Assembly (NCBI RefSeq): GCF_947242115.1 | Contig: NC_074719.1 | Location: 36,104,512 to 36,168,511, forward strand | Reading direction: 5' to 3' | Length of the DNA: 64,000 nt | From: Biomphalaria glabrata | Lineage: Eukaryota > Mollusca > Gastropoda > Planorbidae | In this document: positions 30,960 to 42,869 of the stretch, piece by piece | Layout of the letters: every line of letters begins with the position of its first letter | Numbering within the stretch: the first letter of the stretch is position 1 | The notes under the pieces: generated by a model | The model's input: the letters and a program-made list of their open reading frames with translations, nothing else | Told to the model about the DNA's origin: nothing | Databases searched by the model: none | Translations under genes and position numbers: made by a program

Positions 30960-31912
30960 TTGCTATTACTAGTGATAATGGATATAAACACACAACTACA
31001 TACAAAATACTTGCAAAGTCCTCCATCTTAAATAGATTCAGACAACCAATCCAACTCTAGGCCTTGAAATGTAACTCAGATACTGGGACTGTCGGAAAAC
31101 TGACAGTAGATTGGGCCATGGCTACTATCTAGCGCCCAAATCAGAAATCTCGGGCAGGAGGGGGGGGGGTTCGTTTATCTTGTTTGGCTACCCACCTAAG
31201 AAAAGGAACATTGTAAATCCAAACCTTTGCTGTCTTACGGCTATGCCCAAACTCTGAAAAGCCTTTGACTCATGGGAGTCAATCCTTTGGGAAAATCAAG
31301 AGGAGGGGGAAGAACTGTTGCGTGAACAACCACGATTTGACTAAGTCTTCTTTTTTTACTTATTTTTGTTATACTTTTGACTTATGTTTACTTACGCTGG
31401 TTCTGTAAGGTTGTCATTGCCGGAAGTGGTAATGGATATAAGCACTCCACTACCTAAGAAGTGCTTCCAATGGCATGCGTCTCAAATAGGCTTTAACAAA
31501 CCAGTCCAACTCCTCGCCTTTACGTGTGGTTCAGATATTGACTCCAGCCGAACTGGCGCCTAAACCAGTAAGTTTCCGACAGGAGGGGCTCGCTAGCTTT
31601 GGCTGGCTACCCACCAAGGAGAAGGAGAACTGTGTATTCAAACTTCTGCTGACTTGCAGCTAAACCCAAACATTGGAAAGGCTTCGGAAGTCAACCTTGA
31701 GAAAAAAACAGGAGCCGGCGACACTTATGAAGCCTGCAACGCCGCTGATACCAAACTGTCTTGACACTTGCAGTATCATTGGAAACATCAGCTGGAGGGC
31801 TGGGGCGAACTGATGCCTTGCGATGATCTTTCCGACCATAGATAATACTCAAGCATTTCAAAGAGGTGATCCATAGGCGCTTCGCGACTGAAGGAGGCCA
31901 TAAACTAACCAA
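30960..31912. repeat. Two diverged copies of a ~300-bp dispersed repeat
   Basis: About 30970-31315 and 31405-31715 share, in order, ATAATGGATATAA-type sequence, CCAATCCAACTC/CCAGTCCAACTC, GGGCAGGAGGGG/CCGACAGGAGGGG, TTTGGCTACCCACC/TTGGCTGGCTACCCACC and GCCCAAACTCTGAAA/ACCCAAACATTGGAAA. It is an interspersed repeat of unknown class. The minus frame at 31691-31912 has no family match. Confidence 0.6.
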
Positions 31913-32111
31913 CGTCTAGGTAACATTCTGACTGTCTCTCTTTTTCTCTTATCTTTTTCGAGTCATGTCTGTCACTATGTCTGTCTCTGTGTATTTCTCT
32001 GTTACTCTCTGTATCTCTTTCAGTCAGTGTTTCTCTTGTCTTTGTCACTTGGTCATTCCAAATTTTTCTTCATTATTCTGTGTATGTGTCTCAACCTCTG
32101 TTAGTCTCAAT

Positions 32112-32488
32112 TTCAATTGCTCTTCCATCTTTGTAAGTCTCAATTTTATGGGCTCTTTCATCTTTGTAAGTGTCAATTTTATTGGCTCTTCCATCTTTGT
32201 AAGTCTCAATTTTATGGGCTCTTTCATCTTTGTAAGTGTCAATTTTATTGGCTCTTCCATCTTTGTAAGTCTCAATTTTATTGGCTCTTCCATCTTTGTA
32301 AGTCTCAATTTCATTGGCTCTTCCATCTTTGTAAGTCTCAATTTCATTGGCTCTTCCATCTTTGTAAGTGTCAATTTCATTGGCTCTTCCATCTTTGTAA
32401 GTCTCAATTTTATTGGCTCTTCCATCTTTGTAAGTCTCAATTTCATTGGCTCTTCCATTTTTGTAAGTCTCAATTTCATTGGCTCTTC
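32112..32488. repeat. 33-bp minisatellite, about 11 copies
   Basis: Unit GGCTCTTCCATCTTTGTAAG plus TCTCAATTTTATT, alternating between CTC/GTC and TTTTATT/TTTCATT variants. The 33-bp period keeps frames open on both strands, so frames through it are artefacts. Each unit contains GTAAGT. Confidence 0.95.
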
Positions 32489-33060
32489 CTTCTCTCAGTC
32501 AAATTTTGCTGTGTCTTTTTTGGTTTTTCTATTTACACGTGTTTTCTTGCTCTCTTCTTTTTTTCTCTCTATATCTTCCACTTTTCTTTTCTTCTCTTTC
32601 ACAAACTTTCTTCATTCTCCCAGTCTCTTCAACTCTCTTCTCAATTCTCACCTTTCTCCCGTTCTTTTTCTCTTTTTTCTCCATCCCTCCTTCACTTATA
32701 TGCAACTTTCTCTTCCACTTTCTTTCTCTACATCTTTCTCCTCCTCTTTCTTTACATCTTTCTCTTCTTCTTTCTTTCTCTAAATATTTCTCTTCCTCTT
32801 TCTTTCTCTACAACTTTCTCTTCTTATTTCTTACCATCTTTCTCGTCCTCTTTCCATCTCTCCCTCTTTCCTTCTTTCCATCTCTCTCTATATCCAACCT
32901 TTTCTCTTCCTCTTTCTATTTCTTTCACTCTTTCTCTCTCTCTCTCTTTCCATCTCTCTTTCCCTATCTCTAGCCCTCATTACATCCCTCACTCTCTCTC
33001 TTTTCCTCTTTATAGCCCTCATTACATCCCTCTCTCTCTCTTTCCCTCTCTCACTCCAAT
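32489..33060 (+). repeat. Pyrimidine-rich tract
   Basis: About 570 bp of degenerate CTTTCTCTTC-type sequence on the + strand; frames are Ser/Phe/Leu artefacts. 33065-33732 beyond it shows no convincing gene; the 95-codon frame at 33154 has no recognisable domain. Confidence 0.85.
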
Positions 33061-33732
33061 GTAGACTTGTCCACTACATTTCAACATCTAACTTTATATG
33101 AGACATTACGTTTAATTATTTTATCTTGTGCTCACAGCAGGTAAACCAAATCAATGGCCACATTTTTTTTAATGCACATTCCCCGTTCAAATCTTTCACA
33201 GTGCCGGACAATAACGCCTGGACAACGGCTGGAAGTCCTAGAATTTCCCCATTGTTTTAATGAACAGCCCGCGGGCAGAGATCACAGAACGCGTGCGTCC
33301 TTGACCTTCATAAAACTGTATCCTGCAGACGTGATTGTAAAAACTTTGAAAATTATCATTTTAAAAACTGCGCCAAAAAAAAAAATATCAGAATGCTTTT
33401 TTGTTTTTCAAATAACATTTATGAAAGAGCGGCTTGAATAATTAAGATCAGATACGGTTCAAAGGGGAGCATACTTCACTTATTCTCGTTTCTAAAATGA
33501 AAGGCATTTTTTTTTGTTCAAATATGGCTTGACAAGTTTTAGACATACAGACTATTACGTCATAGCCTCCTCACGACCAGCCAGCCATTTGTCAATGAAT
33601 TAAAAAGTATAGTTTGATGACGATTAAGCGAAACAGATCACTAGCTGAAATCATAATGCAAATGTTTTTATGTTGACATTGAATATGTTTCGAAGACTTC
33701 CTCAGAATCCAAACTTTCTGCATGACAAAAGA

Positions 33733-33900
33733 TAGAGCCAGTGGCGTAGCTAGGGTGGGGAGGAGAGGGGGGGAGGAATTTGAAAATCCTCCCGGGCGCC
33801 CACTTAATTGGGGCCCCAAATTAGTGTTTTTACATTAAATATTAAATATTAATAAAAATGTAGAGGGCCCCCAAGAGGTCAAGCCTCCTGCGTCCCCATT
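33733..33900 (+). mobile_element. Partial hAT-type MITE
   Basis: Begins CAGTGGCGTAGCTAGGGTGG and follows the 62211-62398 element (CCCGGGCGCCCAC, GGGGCCCCAAAT, GGTCAAGCCTCC), but the right inverted end is missing. Truncated or diverged copy. 33901-34897 holds nothing that I recognise. Confidence 0.6.
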
Positions 33901-34897
33901 GTAACAAGAGTCCAAAATAAAATGACCAGTCAGTCTTCGATGCGTCGCAACACACTTATTTAAATTAAGGCTTAATTAGTGAATTTTTCATAGGGGTTAG
34001 TAGTTTCCCAGCTTCTAGTGCCACTAGTACACGCTACGCAACTGATTGCATTCAGGGCAATTGATCAGACTCGCTGAAGCATGTCTCCTTGTCACGAAGA
34101 GCAACGTGGAATTAAGACATCTATATATATATATAATTCTCTTCATGGCTCAAGACTTACACCACGTAAAGGAAAGATCACTCTTTTATTTATGCAAGTC
34201 GACGAACTAGAGTTACCCTAAGTAATTTAAGAGGGAAAAAAGAGGGGGGGGGGACTTAACCATTGTGACCAAGAAGTCATAGAAAGAGAACAAGTAATCT
34301 ATTCTGTATTCACCCGTCACTAAAACGTAGCGACGGACTTAACCATTGTGGAGCCCTATTCGATACGGCTTTCGTGGGGCCAGGTTTGGGTAGAGATACG
34401 AATAATAAGTGAAAATTAAGAGCTTGTATTAGAAAATAAATTTGTCTTTGCATTTTATTCATTCTTTACTACGTACAGAATTACTTTACGAGCCTTGCGT
34501 GTAGCGAAGTCATACAGTATATTATAAAAATTCTATTTCCTACATGGATCACGCTCAATAGCAAGAATTACCAAATGTTTCAATCTATCTACGAGAATTG
34601 TTGACCTCAAGTAATTCTTCATTAATTTGATGCGCTAGAAGCTTCTTTCACAATTACGGGTATTGCATAATGCCGTTCTTTTTTTATCGCGCATAGGATT
34701 TGCGTTTTCCATATTGATAGACAACCCAAAATGACAATTTCTGTCTATATACTTCAGGAGATTCGTATGAGTTTTCCAGGACTTTTCCGTATATTTTGCA
34801 ATTTCCAGAGATTTTCAGGAGCTCCTGGTAAATCGACAGGAGGCTGCGGGAAATCTGTTATAAGTTAAAAAATGGTTTAATTTAATAATTTATACAG

Positions 34898-34993
34898 TTA
34901 GAATTAACGCGGGTCCTATGAAAGTGAGGGTCCTATGAAAGTGTGGGGCCCACTGCGGTAGCATAATTTGGAGTGGCCTAAGGCCGGCCCTGC
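34898..34993 (-). mobile_element. Truncated relative of the CAGGGC-ended MITE
   Basis: The right end GCCTAAGGCCGGCCCTG matches the end of the 12978-13292 element, and the inner part (GGTCCTATGAAAGTG twice, GGGGCCCACTG) is a variant interior. Confidence 0.5.
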
Positions 34994-35160
34994 AAAATAG
35001 CGGCGTATGCGACTAGTTGTAAATAAAGTCTTATTAAAAACAAACAAAAACATTTAGTTGTCCCCTTCAGTCGTAACGACTATGGTTCATCTTGTAGAAC
35101 ACTTTTTCGTGTGACTGTGGAGCCTATTTTGGAGAGACACTCCCGTCCATATATATCGCA

Positions 35161-35532
35161 CAGGGGCGTAGCTAAAAATGTTCCATCATTTGATGGCCCG
35201 GGGGGGGGGGCTTGACCTCTTTGAGGGGGTTAGCCACGAACCCCACTGATGAATAATAAGCTGTAGATGTCAGGAAAATGCGTTTCTGTAGTGAAAAATG
35301 CAAAAAACGCTTTTGGCTTATAACGCTCCCCAGACCCCCAAGCTTGCAAGAGAAAGGCCTCAACATATCTGGGTTTTTTTCGCAGTAGGTTGAGCAAAAA
35401 CTGCTTTTTTAAGTCTCATATATATATATTTATATATATATATAAATGTGCTGTACGCACGTTTATGCATAGGGTTAGGGTTTTGAAAAAAATCGCCCCA
35501 CCCCCCACTCTAAAGTTCTGGATCCGCTAGCG
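35161..35532. mobile_element. Chimeric hAT-type element with mismatched ends
   Basis: The left end CAGGGGCGTAGCTA belongs to one hAT-type family, but the right end (CTGGATCCGCTAGCG, preceded by GGGTTAGGG and ATCGCCCCACC) matches the right end of the 55816-58394 element. The interior shares GCGTTTCTGTAGTGAAAAAT with the 97-bp units at 57.3-58.1 kb. Flanking 8-mers differ (ATATCGCA, TGACACCA). Confidence 0.6.
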
Positions 35533-36020
35533 TGACACCACCCCTCACATGGTTTAGTCCGCCAGCTGAAGCGGTTTTCCCTTTCCAGAGCATGGCTCTT
35601 GGAGCCACATGCGAGTTGGAAGGGAACCAGTGAGGCTATCCACCTAAAGATGCAGCATGCCGGACCATCTAAGGTACTACCCCTTTCCAGTACCCCCTAT
35701 GCCCCAGCTATAAGACATAAAATGCTAAACCATAATTTACAAATACAAAAACACAACCTAATAAAATACTCATAAAGACACAAAGATAGAGGCACATTTC
35801 TTATTCCATATACTAGGACAAACTGGTACAAGCTCTCCTTCTTCCCTGGTGCTATTAGAGAGTGGAATGGGTTGCCTGAATCAGCTGAGAAAACAAATTC
35901 TTCTTCTTCTTCTTCATCGTTCTCATTGTTATGTTGGAGTGTTCAAATGACTAGACCAATACATGAGATGAACTGCGCAGTGGTTTCCAAATCAGGGAGC
36001 TCTCCATATAGTTTTTTTTT

Positions 36021-37307
36021 TTATTGGGGCCAATGTCTTATACGGGCCTCTTGGAAGAGAGAGCAGTTTTGGAGGACGTGGTCGGCATTTTCTGGTGATA
36101 CTCCACATGGGCAGATTTCACTGGTTCCAATTTTGAGCTTCCGGAACATGTGTTGTCGCATTCTGTTGTGTCCGGTCCTGAGTCGAAAGATTAGACGTTG
36201 GTCTTGTCGGGATAGCTTATAGTAAGCGTCATCTTTCTTGTGATTTGGATGAGAGCTCGTCCATTTCTCATTTATTTTATCTACAATTAATTTCTTCATT
36301 TCTTCTGGATAGAGTGCAGAGTTTACTTGTGAGTTTGTTCTCCCACTCTTGGCGAGTGTGTCAGCCTTCTCATTTCCTGCTAGTTGTATGTGAGCTGGTA
36401 TCCATTGAATAACAGTTTTTTTGCTGCTGTTGTTGAGCTTTGTAAGTGCTGTTCTGAGGTTTTTAATATAAAGGGAATCAGAGTTTTGCAAGCTTTGGAG
36501 GGTTGTTTTCGCGTCTGTTAGAAAGACAATCTGACTGTGAGGGGAACTTGGATGATTTGCTAGCATGGTAGCAGCTAGTGCTAGTGCTTCCCTTTCTGCT
36601 CTGTGACTGTCAGAGAGCTCTCCAGTTGCAAAGGATTTTTCTAGTTTTCCTCCATCTGGCCATTCGATAAGTATTCCAGCTCCTCCATTTGTGGTGGCTT
36701 TATGGGATGAGCCATCCGTGTAAACTCTGATCCACTGATTGCTAGGATAATTGGTATGTAGAAAACAGTTCACTATTTCCTTGAGCTCTGTTGGTCTGTA
36801 ATCAGATTTTCTTTTTATGTTTTCAATATGGTCCCTTATAGTAGGAAGAGGGCTTTCGTCCCAGGGTGGAGATTCATTATAGTGTATCGAGGATTCCAGA
36901 GTAATTTTTTCAAGTTGGTGTTTCTTTTTTAGGTTTAGAGATTCCTGTATGAAATTGGTCCTTTTGAGACGTTTTTTTGTGCCAGTTTTGTGGATTTTTG
37001 TTCTGAGTGGGTGCCTCTCCAAGGTTTCCAATTTAGTGAATTGGGAAAGGATTTTTATTTCTCTTCTTTCATCCAGAGAAATCAGGGCAGCGGTTTCCTC
37101 CATAGCTCTTATGGGTGTTGTTTTGATTGCTCCTATCATTATCCTTAGACCAATATTTTGAACCTTGTCTATTTTTCTTAGGTTGGTTTGGGCTGCTGAG
37201 CCCCATGCTGTGGCACCATATTCTAGTACAGGTCTTACATAACTGGTATAGGTCTTTTTTAGGATGTTGTGATTAGCTCCCCAATATGTGCCAGCTAATT
37301 TTTTCAA
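36021..37307 (-). pseudogene. LINE B: post-RT region and RNase H
   Basis: The frame begins with the RT thumb region (KKLAGTYWGANHNILKKTYT) and contains a full RNase H: VYTDGSS (first Asp), HRAEREALALA (Glu), FLTDAKTTLQ (Asp) and PAHIQLAGNEKADTLAK (His/Asp), so all catalytic positions are present. It ends with a short Cys/His stretch (CPCGVSPENADHVLQNC) typical of such elements. It is separated from the RT frame by a one-base shift near 37312 plus a stop just before it. Confidence 0.9.
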
Positions 37308-37339
37308 GAGGATAGTCTCTGGATGCCTTTACTCTGTGT

Positions 37340-38587
37340 TTATTCTATTTGGTTTTTCCAGGTTAGTCTCTGGTCATAGGTCACTCCAAGATAAGTAGGG
37401 CTGTCATTTTTTTCTAAAGCTTCCTTATCTAATGTTAATTTTATTGTTTGTTGTTTTGTTGACAGTGAGAATATGGTATATGTTGTCTTTTTTTGTTTAA
37501 TGGACATGCCCCAGTCTTTGGACCAATTATTGAGTTTATCAAGAGCATCTTGTAATCGAAATTTCGATGTTCCTACATATTCTTCTGTGTTAATTAAGGC
37601 AAGGTCATCTGCATACATGCTGCTTTTAACTTTTTTGGGTAGGTTTTGATTTAGATCGTTTATGAATATTAGGAAAAGTGTTGGAGATAGGACTCCTCCT
37701 TGGGGGACGCCATTTTTTATACCCACTGTGTGGCTTCTGTGTCCTTGCATGCAAACTAAGGCTTTTCTGTTATTTAGGTATTCCTTTCTCCAGTTGTACA
37801 TTCTGTGGGATATGTGATGCTGGATTAGCTTGAGCAAGAGATCTTGTTCCCAGACTTTGTCAAATGCTTTTTCTAAGTCAACCCACACAATTGTTGTTGG
37901 TTTCTTTTCTTGAAAGCCGTCTTCTATTTCTTGTGTGATGAAGGCAATTTGATCTTCTGTTGATCTGCCTTTTCTAAAGCCAGCCTGGGCTTCAGTGAGT
38001 GGGTTATTTGACTCAAGGATCCATGTCAGCCTTCTATTTATCACTCTTTCCATCAGTTTGCAAGTACAGCTAGTGAGGCTGATGGGACGGTAGCTATCCA
38101 GTTTATTTCTTGGTTTGCCGTGCTTTATTATAGGGATCATAATGGCTTTTTTCCAGATGTTTGGAGTTCTGACAGATTTCCAGCTAGCATTGAATAATTG
38201 TAGCAGTTTTCTTTTGGCTTGAGAACCCAAGTGAAGAAGCATGTCATTTGATATTTTATCTGGGCCCGGGGCTTGTTTTGGTTTGAGGACTTTTAGGGAT
38301 TCATCTAGTTCCTTCATTTTAAGATTAGTGGTCATTCCCAAGGAGTAAGCTGGATTGTTTTCTTTAATTTTATCTTGGATTTCTGAGTTTACATCTTTAT
38401 TTCTACTTTCATTAATTTGTATTTGTCCTACGCTTTGGAAAAACTTAATGAATTCATTTGCTGCTTCTTGGCCTTTCAGGGGTTTGTTGTCCTTTTCTAT
38501 TACTATAGAAGTTGTTCTGTTTTCTTCCTGGTTGAGACATTTGGCTATACGCCAGAGTTTGTGGCCATCTCTCTCTACGTTTAGTTG
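37340..38587 (-). pseudogene. LINE B: reverse transcriptase
   Basis: RT motifs in order: KPKQAPGPDKISNDML, SYRPISLTSCTCKLMERVIN, AGFRKGRSTEDQ, VWVDLEKAFDKVW (catalytic Asp), NGVPQGGVLSPTLFLIFIND and YADDLAL (catalytic Asp pair), so the core is intact. The frame is closed upstream by a stop at 38588-38590 (KT-stop-QLNVERD), beyond which the same frame continues toward the endonuclease, and downstream by the break described for the RNase H part. Confidence 0.92.
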
Positions 38588-38840
38588 TTATGTTTTTTCA
38601 TGCCAACTTTTCCTCATGGCGGAAAGGTAATTTTTCTTGAAAACTGCGTTAGCTGCTTTTAGATTTATGTTATTTTCTATACAAGGGTTATTTTCTACTG
38701 TGTTTCTGGCTTCAATAGTGGCATTGTGGAGTTGTTGAAGGTGATCAGACCAGTTGGGGATATAATCTTTTCTTGCTCCTCTAGGAATTGATTCCTTAGC
38801 TGCTAGGAGGATTGCTTTGGAGAAAGCTGAGAATGACTTA

Positions 38841-39809
38841 TTAACCTGGTTTGATTTGCAGTTTATTGAAGTTGTGTATAGGTCTGTGAGCTTTGAGAAT
38901 AGGTGCCAGTTGGCTTTTTTTGTAGTTCCATCTGGGGATGGTGGAGTTTTCTGATATTTTGAAGGAGGTATCGATACTGATCAATATGGGTCTGTGGTCA
39001 CTGGTGGCTAGCTGGTCTGCAACTTCTCTGGTGCACTTTTTGGATAAGTTGTCAGTTGCAAAGGCTAGATCTGGAGTGGTTGATGTTAGCCAGGCTCTTG
39101 AGAAAAAAATTGGTTTATCCTCAGGTTTATTAAGCAAGATAAGTCTGTTCTCTGCTTGCCATTCTTCAATTTCTTCTCCCCTGGCATTTAGGTCTGGGTA
39201 TCCACAGCTCTGAGAGTGGCTATTCATATCTCCTAAGATTAGACAGTCTTCTTGGTCAGGTATTTGTATGTGGTCAATCTCTATTTCCTTGTCTGGTGGG
39301 AAGTAGCAGTTAAATAGATTAATATTTCCATCTGGGAGAATTAGCTTAGTTCCCATTATTTCTGATTCTGAGGAGTTGGGCATAGTTATGTCTGTGGTAG
39401 GGATGTCATTTTTAATGAGGGTTAGGATTCCTCCTTTGGGTCTGATTTCTCTATCTTGTCTGATGCAGGTGTAGCCTCTAATGGAGAAACGAAGATTACT
39501 GTTCAAATGAGTTTCTTGGATGCAAGCTACATCAATTTCTTTCTCATGCAGAAATATTTTTAGAGCTTCTTTTTTCTTTTGGATGCCCTCTGCGTTCCAT
39601 TGTAAGATTTTTAGACTTTTGGTCTTGGAGTGATGGCCAGTAGTATTTACTTTCTTGTCCCTGCTCCTGGCTCCACAGGCAGAGACAGAAGAACCACCAG
39701 CTCGCTTGTGTGGGCTCCTTCGAGGCGGAGAGCCCGGCCCCCTACCTGCGCGGCGGGATTCCACAGGCAGGACGCCACATCTATTAGAAAGGTTACTGAA
39801 CTCCAACAT
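38841..39809 (-). pseudogene. LINE B: AP endonuclease
   Basis: An APE-type endonuclease with LQWNAEGI, IQETHLNSN (catalytic Glu), LILGDMNSHSQSCG and ATSDHRPILISID (catalytic Asp/His). The frame diverges after PRWNYKK at an A-run near 38912-38919, a one-base slip; the linker to the RT continues in another frame. The N-terminal ~60 residues (RRAGRGPGSPPRRSPH) are Arg/Pro-rich and match no gag-like domain. Confidence 0.9.
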
Positions 39810-40387
39810 AGATGAGGTTGCTTGTCAATGTGTTATGCACCAGGAAGCCCATTGACTCCGACTTCAGCCTGCTTTTCTTTCTGGGTGTGCTCCCATAGCC
39901 TTTGATCATCCAAGATCATCTGCAAGGCAGCAGGTGTTTATTTTCGGAGTTTTCTCTCCTAGATGAACTGCTATCCCTAGCTAACAAGTTTCATCTACCC
40001 AGGTTTAGAGTTATAGCGCCATATACTCGCTTTTTGCAATCATTTCCCTGGAATTCTGAGATGTTTTTAGTAAATATTCTAACCACTGGAATACTTCATC
40101 TCATCCTCCATGACTGCAAACCAGTTGGTCCGCGGCTGTTTATTTGCTATTCACAGCTAACCCTTATATCTAAGGGTCTTTCCCCTATCCGCCACCTGGG
40201 GACGCGCTTGGTAGAAGGTGGTAGCTCCCCCAAGAGAAAACAAATGACTTGTCAGAGTTTAGATCAGTGATTAATATGTATGATTAGATTGACACATGCA
40301 ATGCGAAGGGCATGAATATCTTCTTGTTTGATGTAACTTACGTAATGTATAAGAAAATTAAATAAGAAGATATATACTCCCCCGAGA

Positions 40388-40535
40388 TCTCCTTATCTTA
40401 TATCTTATAAAATACAGACGTTACCTCAAGAAAGTAGATGATTGCCACCTATACATGTCCTTACGTTAATCTGTTGATGCATGTTAATCAATGACTTCAA
40501 TTCTGACAAGTTATTGGTTTTCATCGTGTCTTCAT
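40388..40535 (-). mobile_element. LINE A5: short 3' end
   Basis: The TTATCTTATATCTTATAAAA tail followed by ACAGACGTTACCTCAAGAAA and TTCTGACAAGTTATTGGTTT matches the LINE A 3' UTR. It faces LINE A4 tail to tail across about 15 bp. Confidence 0.8.
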
Positions 40536-40714
40536 TTCAAAAACAAATCTAAAATAAGAAAATAGTTTTAAAAAAGTAATTTGAAAACAAAAACAACAAC
40601 AAGAACAAAGTTTATATTAAGCATAGTTGTATCAATTAGTTTGGACCGTTCATGTTGTTTAATGTGTTATAGATCTACACGAACAATAAATACAAAGCAT
40701 GTATAAATAAAAAA

Positions 40715-40800
40715 GAGTAAACGACCTGAATTCGAACTCATGGCTCAAGCCTTCTCAAGCCAACACGGTAACCACTCTGCTAAACTTGGAAGATTGTACA
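40715..40800 (-). mobile_element. tRNA-like SINE head S4
   Basis: On the minus strand there is an A-box-like TAGCAGAGTGGTTACCGTGT and a B box GAGTTCGAATTC. Pairing of the ends is poor, so I treat it as a SINE head rather than a tRNA gene. Confidence 0.5.
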
Positions 40801-40929
40801 GTTGTCTATTGTTTTTATAGACTCGTCCGATTTTTTATATGTGTTAACTAAGACTCAGACGACGACCTATAAAGGGGACTAATTCAGCTAAGTCACCACT
40901 TCATTCAAGTACAATTTCTTTCGCTTGTT

Positions 40930-41110
40930 CGAGATACCAAAACAAAACAAAACAAAAAACAATAGTAAATTAACTAATTGGTTGATTTATTTTTATTGAT
41001 TTTTATGTTGTTAGGTAAAAGAAATAATGCGCTAAATTTCAGATTGATCAGAGATTGGGTGTGGGAGAAAAAACTTGTATAAACGTTTTACCAGACAGAC
41101 AGAGTGAGTT
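40930..41110 (-). repeat. Dispersed repeat U, copy 1
   Basis: Minus strand: ATCAACTCACTCTGTCTGTC, then AAACGTTTATACAAG and CCCACACCCAATCTCTGATC. Other copies are near 46395-46560 and 53333-53520, both +. Non-coding interspersed repeat of unknown class. 41111-41590 shows nothing else. Confidence 0.55.
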
Positions 41111-41575
41111 GATATAAGCTCCAATTCCTCTTGTTTCGTGTTTGGCGCTTAACCCTCGTTCTGAAAACGAGACAAAAAGACAGCCTCAATGTGAAGGTCA
41201 ATAGTTTGTCTAGTGCAGACTATTTCAGTTATCGAGCTTGACATCTTCTGCTGACTGAGTTGAATTGACATTTTTTCTTGACTATATTCTCCTAGCGCGT
41301 GAGCGCACAAATGGCCGGCTCAAGAACGACATACTATCTGCCTATCAATTAATACTTTTGGAAGAAGACATTGTTTCCTAGTTATCTGACTTCTATTTCA
41401 AGAGGTATCGATCTGACGGAAAATTGTGAAGTTATTTACTTTTTAAATAATCGAATAATTTTTAGCCAATGAACAATATCGAATACATTCAGTGTTAGGG
41501 AAAAAAAAGGCGACGATGATTTTTAAGTCAGTTGCTGAAGAATTTCATACTAACCGAAAACAGGATTTTTCTAAC

Positions 41576-41882
<307 letters not shown>

Positions 41883-42869
41883 CCTTTGTTTCATTTTAAT
41901 AAAACTATTTTGTTATTATAAAGAAAAATTTCAATACATAATAAACAAAGCAGGACAATGAGAATATATTGCGAGTTGTAATTTTTATTTTTTTGATTCA
42001 TTGTTTAAATTTTATTCCAAGTGTGCATCCGATTATTCTGGGATCACATAGGTCTTTGAAGCCGCAAGAAAACGCACTTAAATGCAGTACAAAGCTCTCG
42101 ATATCCTGGACCAAAGTGGTCATCATCGTATTATGGAGGAACTAAATACATATGAATTGTCATACAATTTATTAAGAAATGTAAAATATCATGCCAATAC
42201 ATGAATTTGTTGGTTTAATATTTATGAAATATGCACATTTAGAAAACTTAAAATCAAGATGAGATAAGTGACTTATAAATAAACCCCGAAAGCGAGAGTA
42301 CAGAGGAGACATTCATAAGTACGAAAAGCAATTCTCAGTGGATGTAATTTAATTATTTACTAATGTGTTATGAACATGTCGTTTTTGTCGGTTTTTAATA
42401 ACCAGCTTTTAGAATAATAAGAGATCTGTCCGTATAGACCCATGCCTGTCAATACTTGCAGCGAAGTGTCAATGTTTCTCCCAGTCAGCACGTGCAATTA
42501 CCTCCCATCGTGTCAGAGTTTAGATTGGAGTGTCAACCTTTAAGCACACTATCATCTGTTTAGAGGAACATTAAAGCTTTTCAATAGTTTTTTCCCTATA
42601 TACTCGAGTTTAGGTCGACTTAGAATCGATTCCAACTAACTTTTGGGAAAAAAAAAATACAAAATTGATTGCATCTGCAGATGCAGTTTAAAGTTATTTT
42701 GAGATTTTGTGTCTGTGATTTTAGGGAAAAACTTTGGTATATGACACTGGGAATAAATAGGAACGACGAAGTGTAAGATAATTTGATGTAATTACTGATC
42801 AATTACTGAGCAGCGTTCCGCAATTGGAGAAGCGCATTGATAGTGCATAGCCGTCTTCTTGTATTTACT
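41883..42869. other. No recognised feature
   Basis: AT-rich unannotated sequence. Confidence 0.4.

Larger units (their letters stand above)
35899..40233 (-). mobile_element. LINE B: I/Nimbus-like LINE (endonuclease, RT, RNase H)
   Basis: A 4.3-kb non-LTR retrotransposon on the minus strand. The 12-bp repeat GAGAAAACAAAT flanks it (35887-35898 and 40234-40245). Its 3' end is a (GAA)n tail, seen as TTCTTCTTCTTC on +. The 5' end, GGGGGAGCTACCACCTTCTA, looks genuine. Domain order endonuclease-RT-RNase H fits the I-type group that includes Nimbus of Biomphalaria. No separate CCHC-bearing ORF1 is visible. The reading frame has about four breaks, so it is dead but fairly young. Confidence 0.92.
35703..40372 (+). 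mobile_element. LINE A4: copy split by LINE B
   Basis: 35703-35898 matches the last codons of LINE A1 (CATAATTTACAAATACAAAA, TTCCCTGGTGCTATTAGAGA), and 40246 to about 40372 continues into the LINE A 3' UTR (GACTTGTCAGAGTTTAGATC). LINE B lies between, with the 12-bp duplication on both sides. Confidence 0.85.

Noticed and set aside
31965-33064. Open frames of 164-315 codons on +, and 144 codons on -
   Set aside because: They run through the 33-bp minisatellite and a pyrimidine tract; composition explains them.
33154-33441. 95-codon frame as a gene
   Set aside because: No recognisable domain, ends in low-complexity Lys-rich sequence, and no supporting splice or promoter signal.
36949-37161. 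Plus-strand frames opposite LINE B (also 38355-39213)
   Set aside because: Shadows of the minus-strand LINE coding region.
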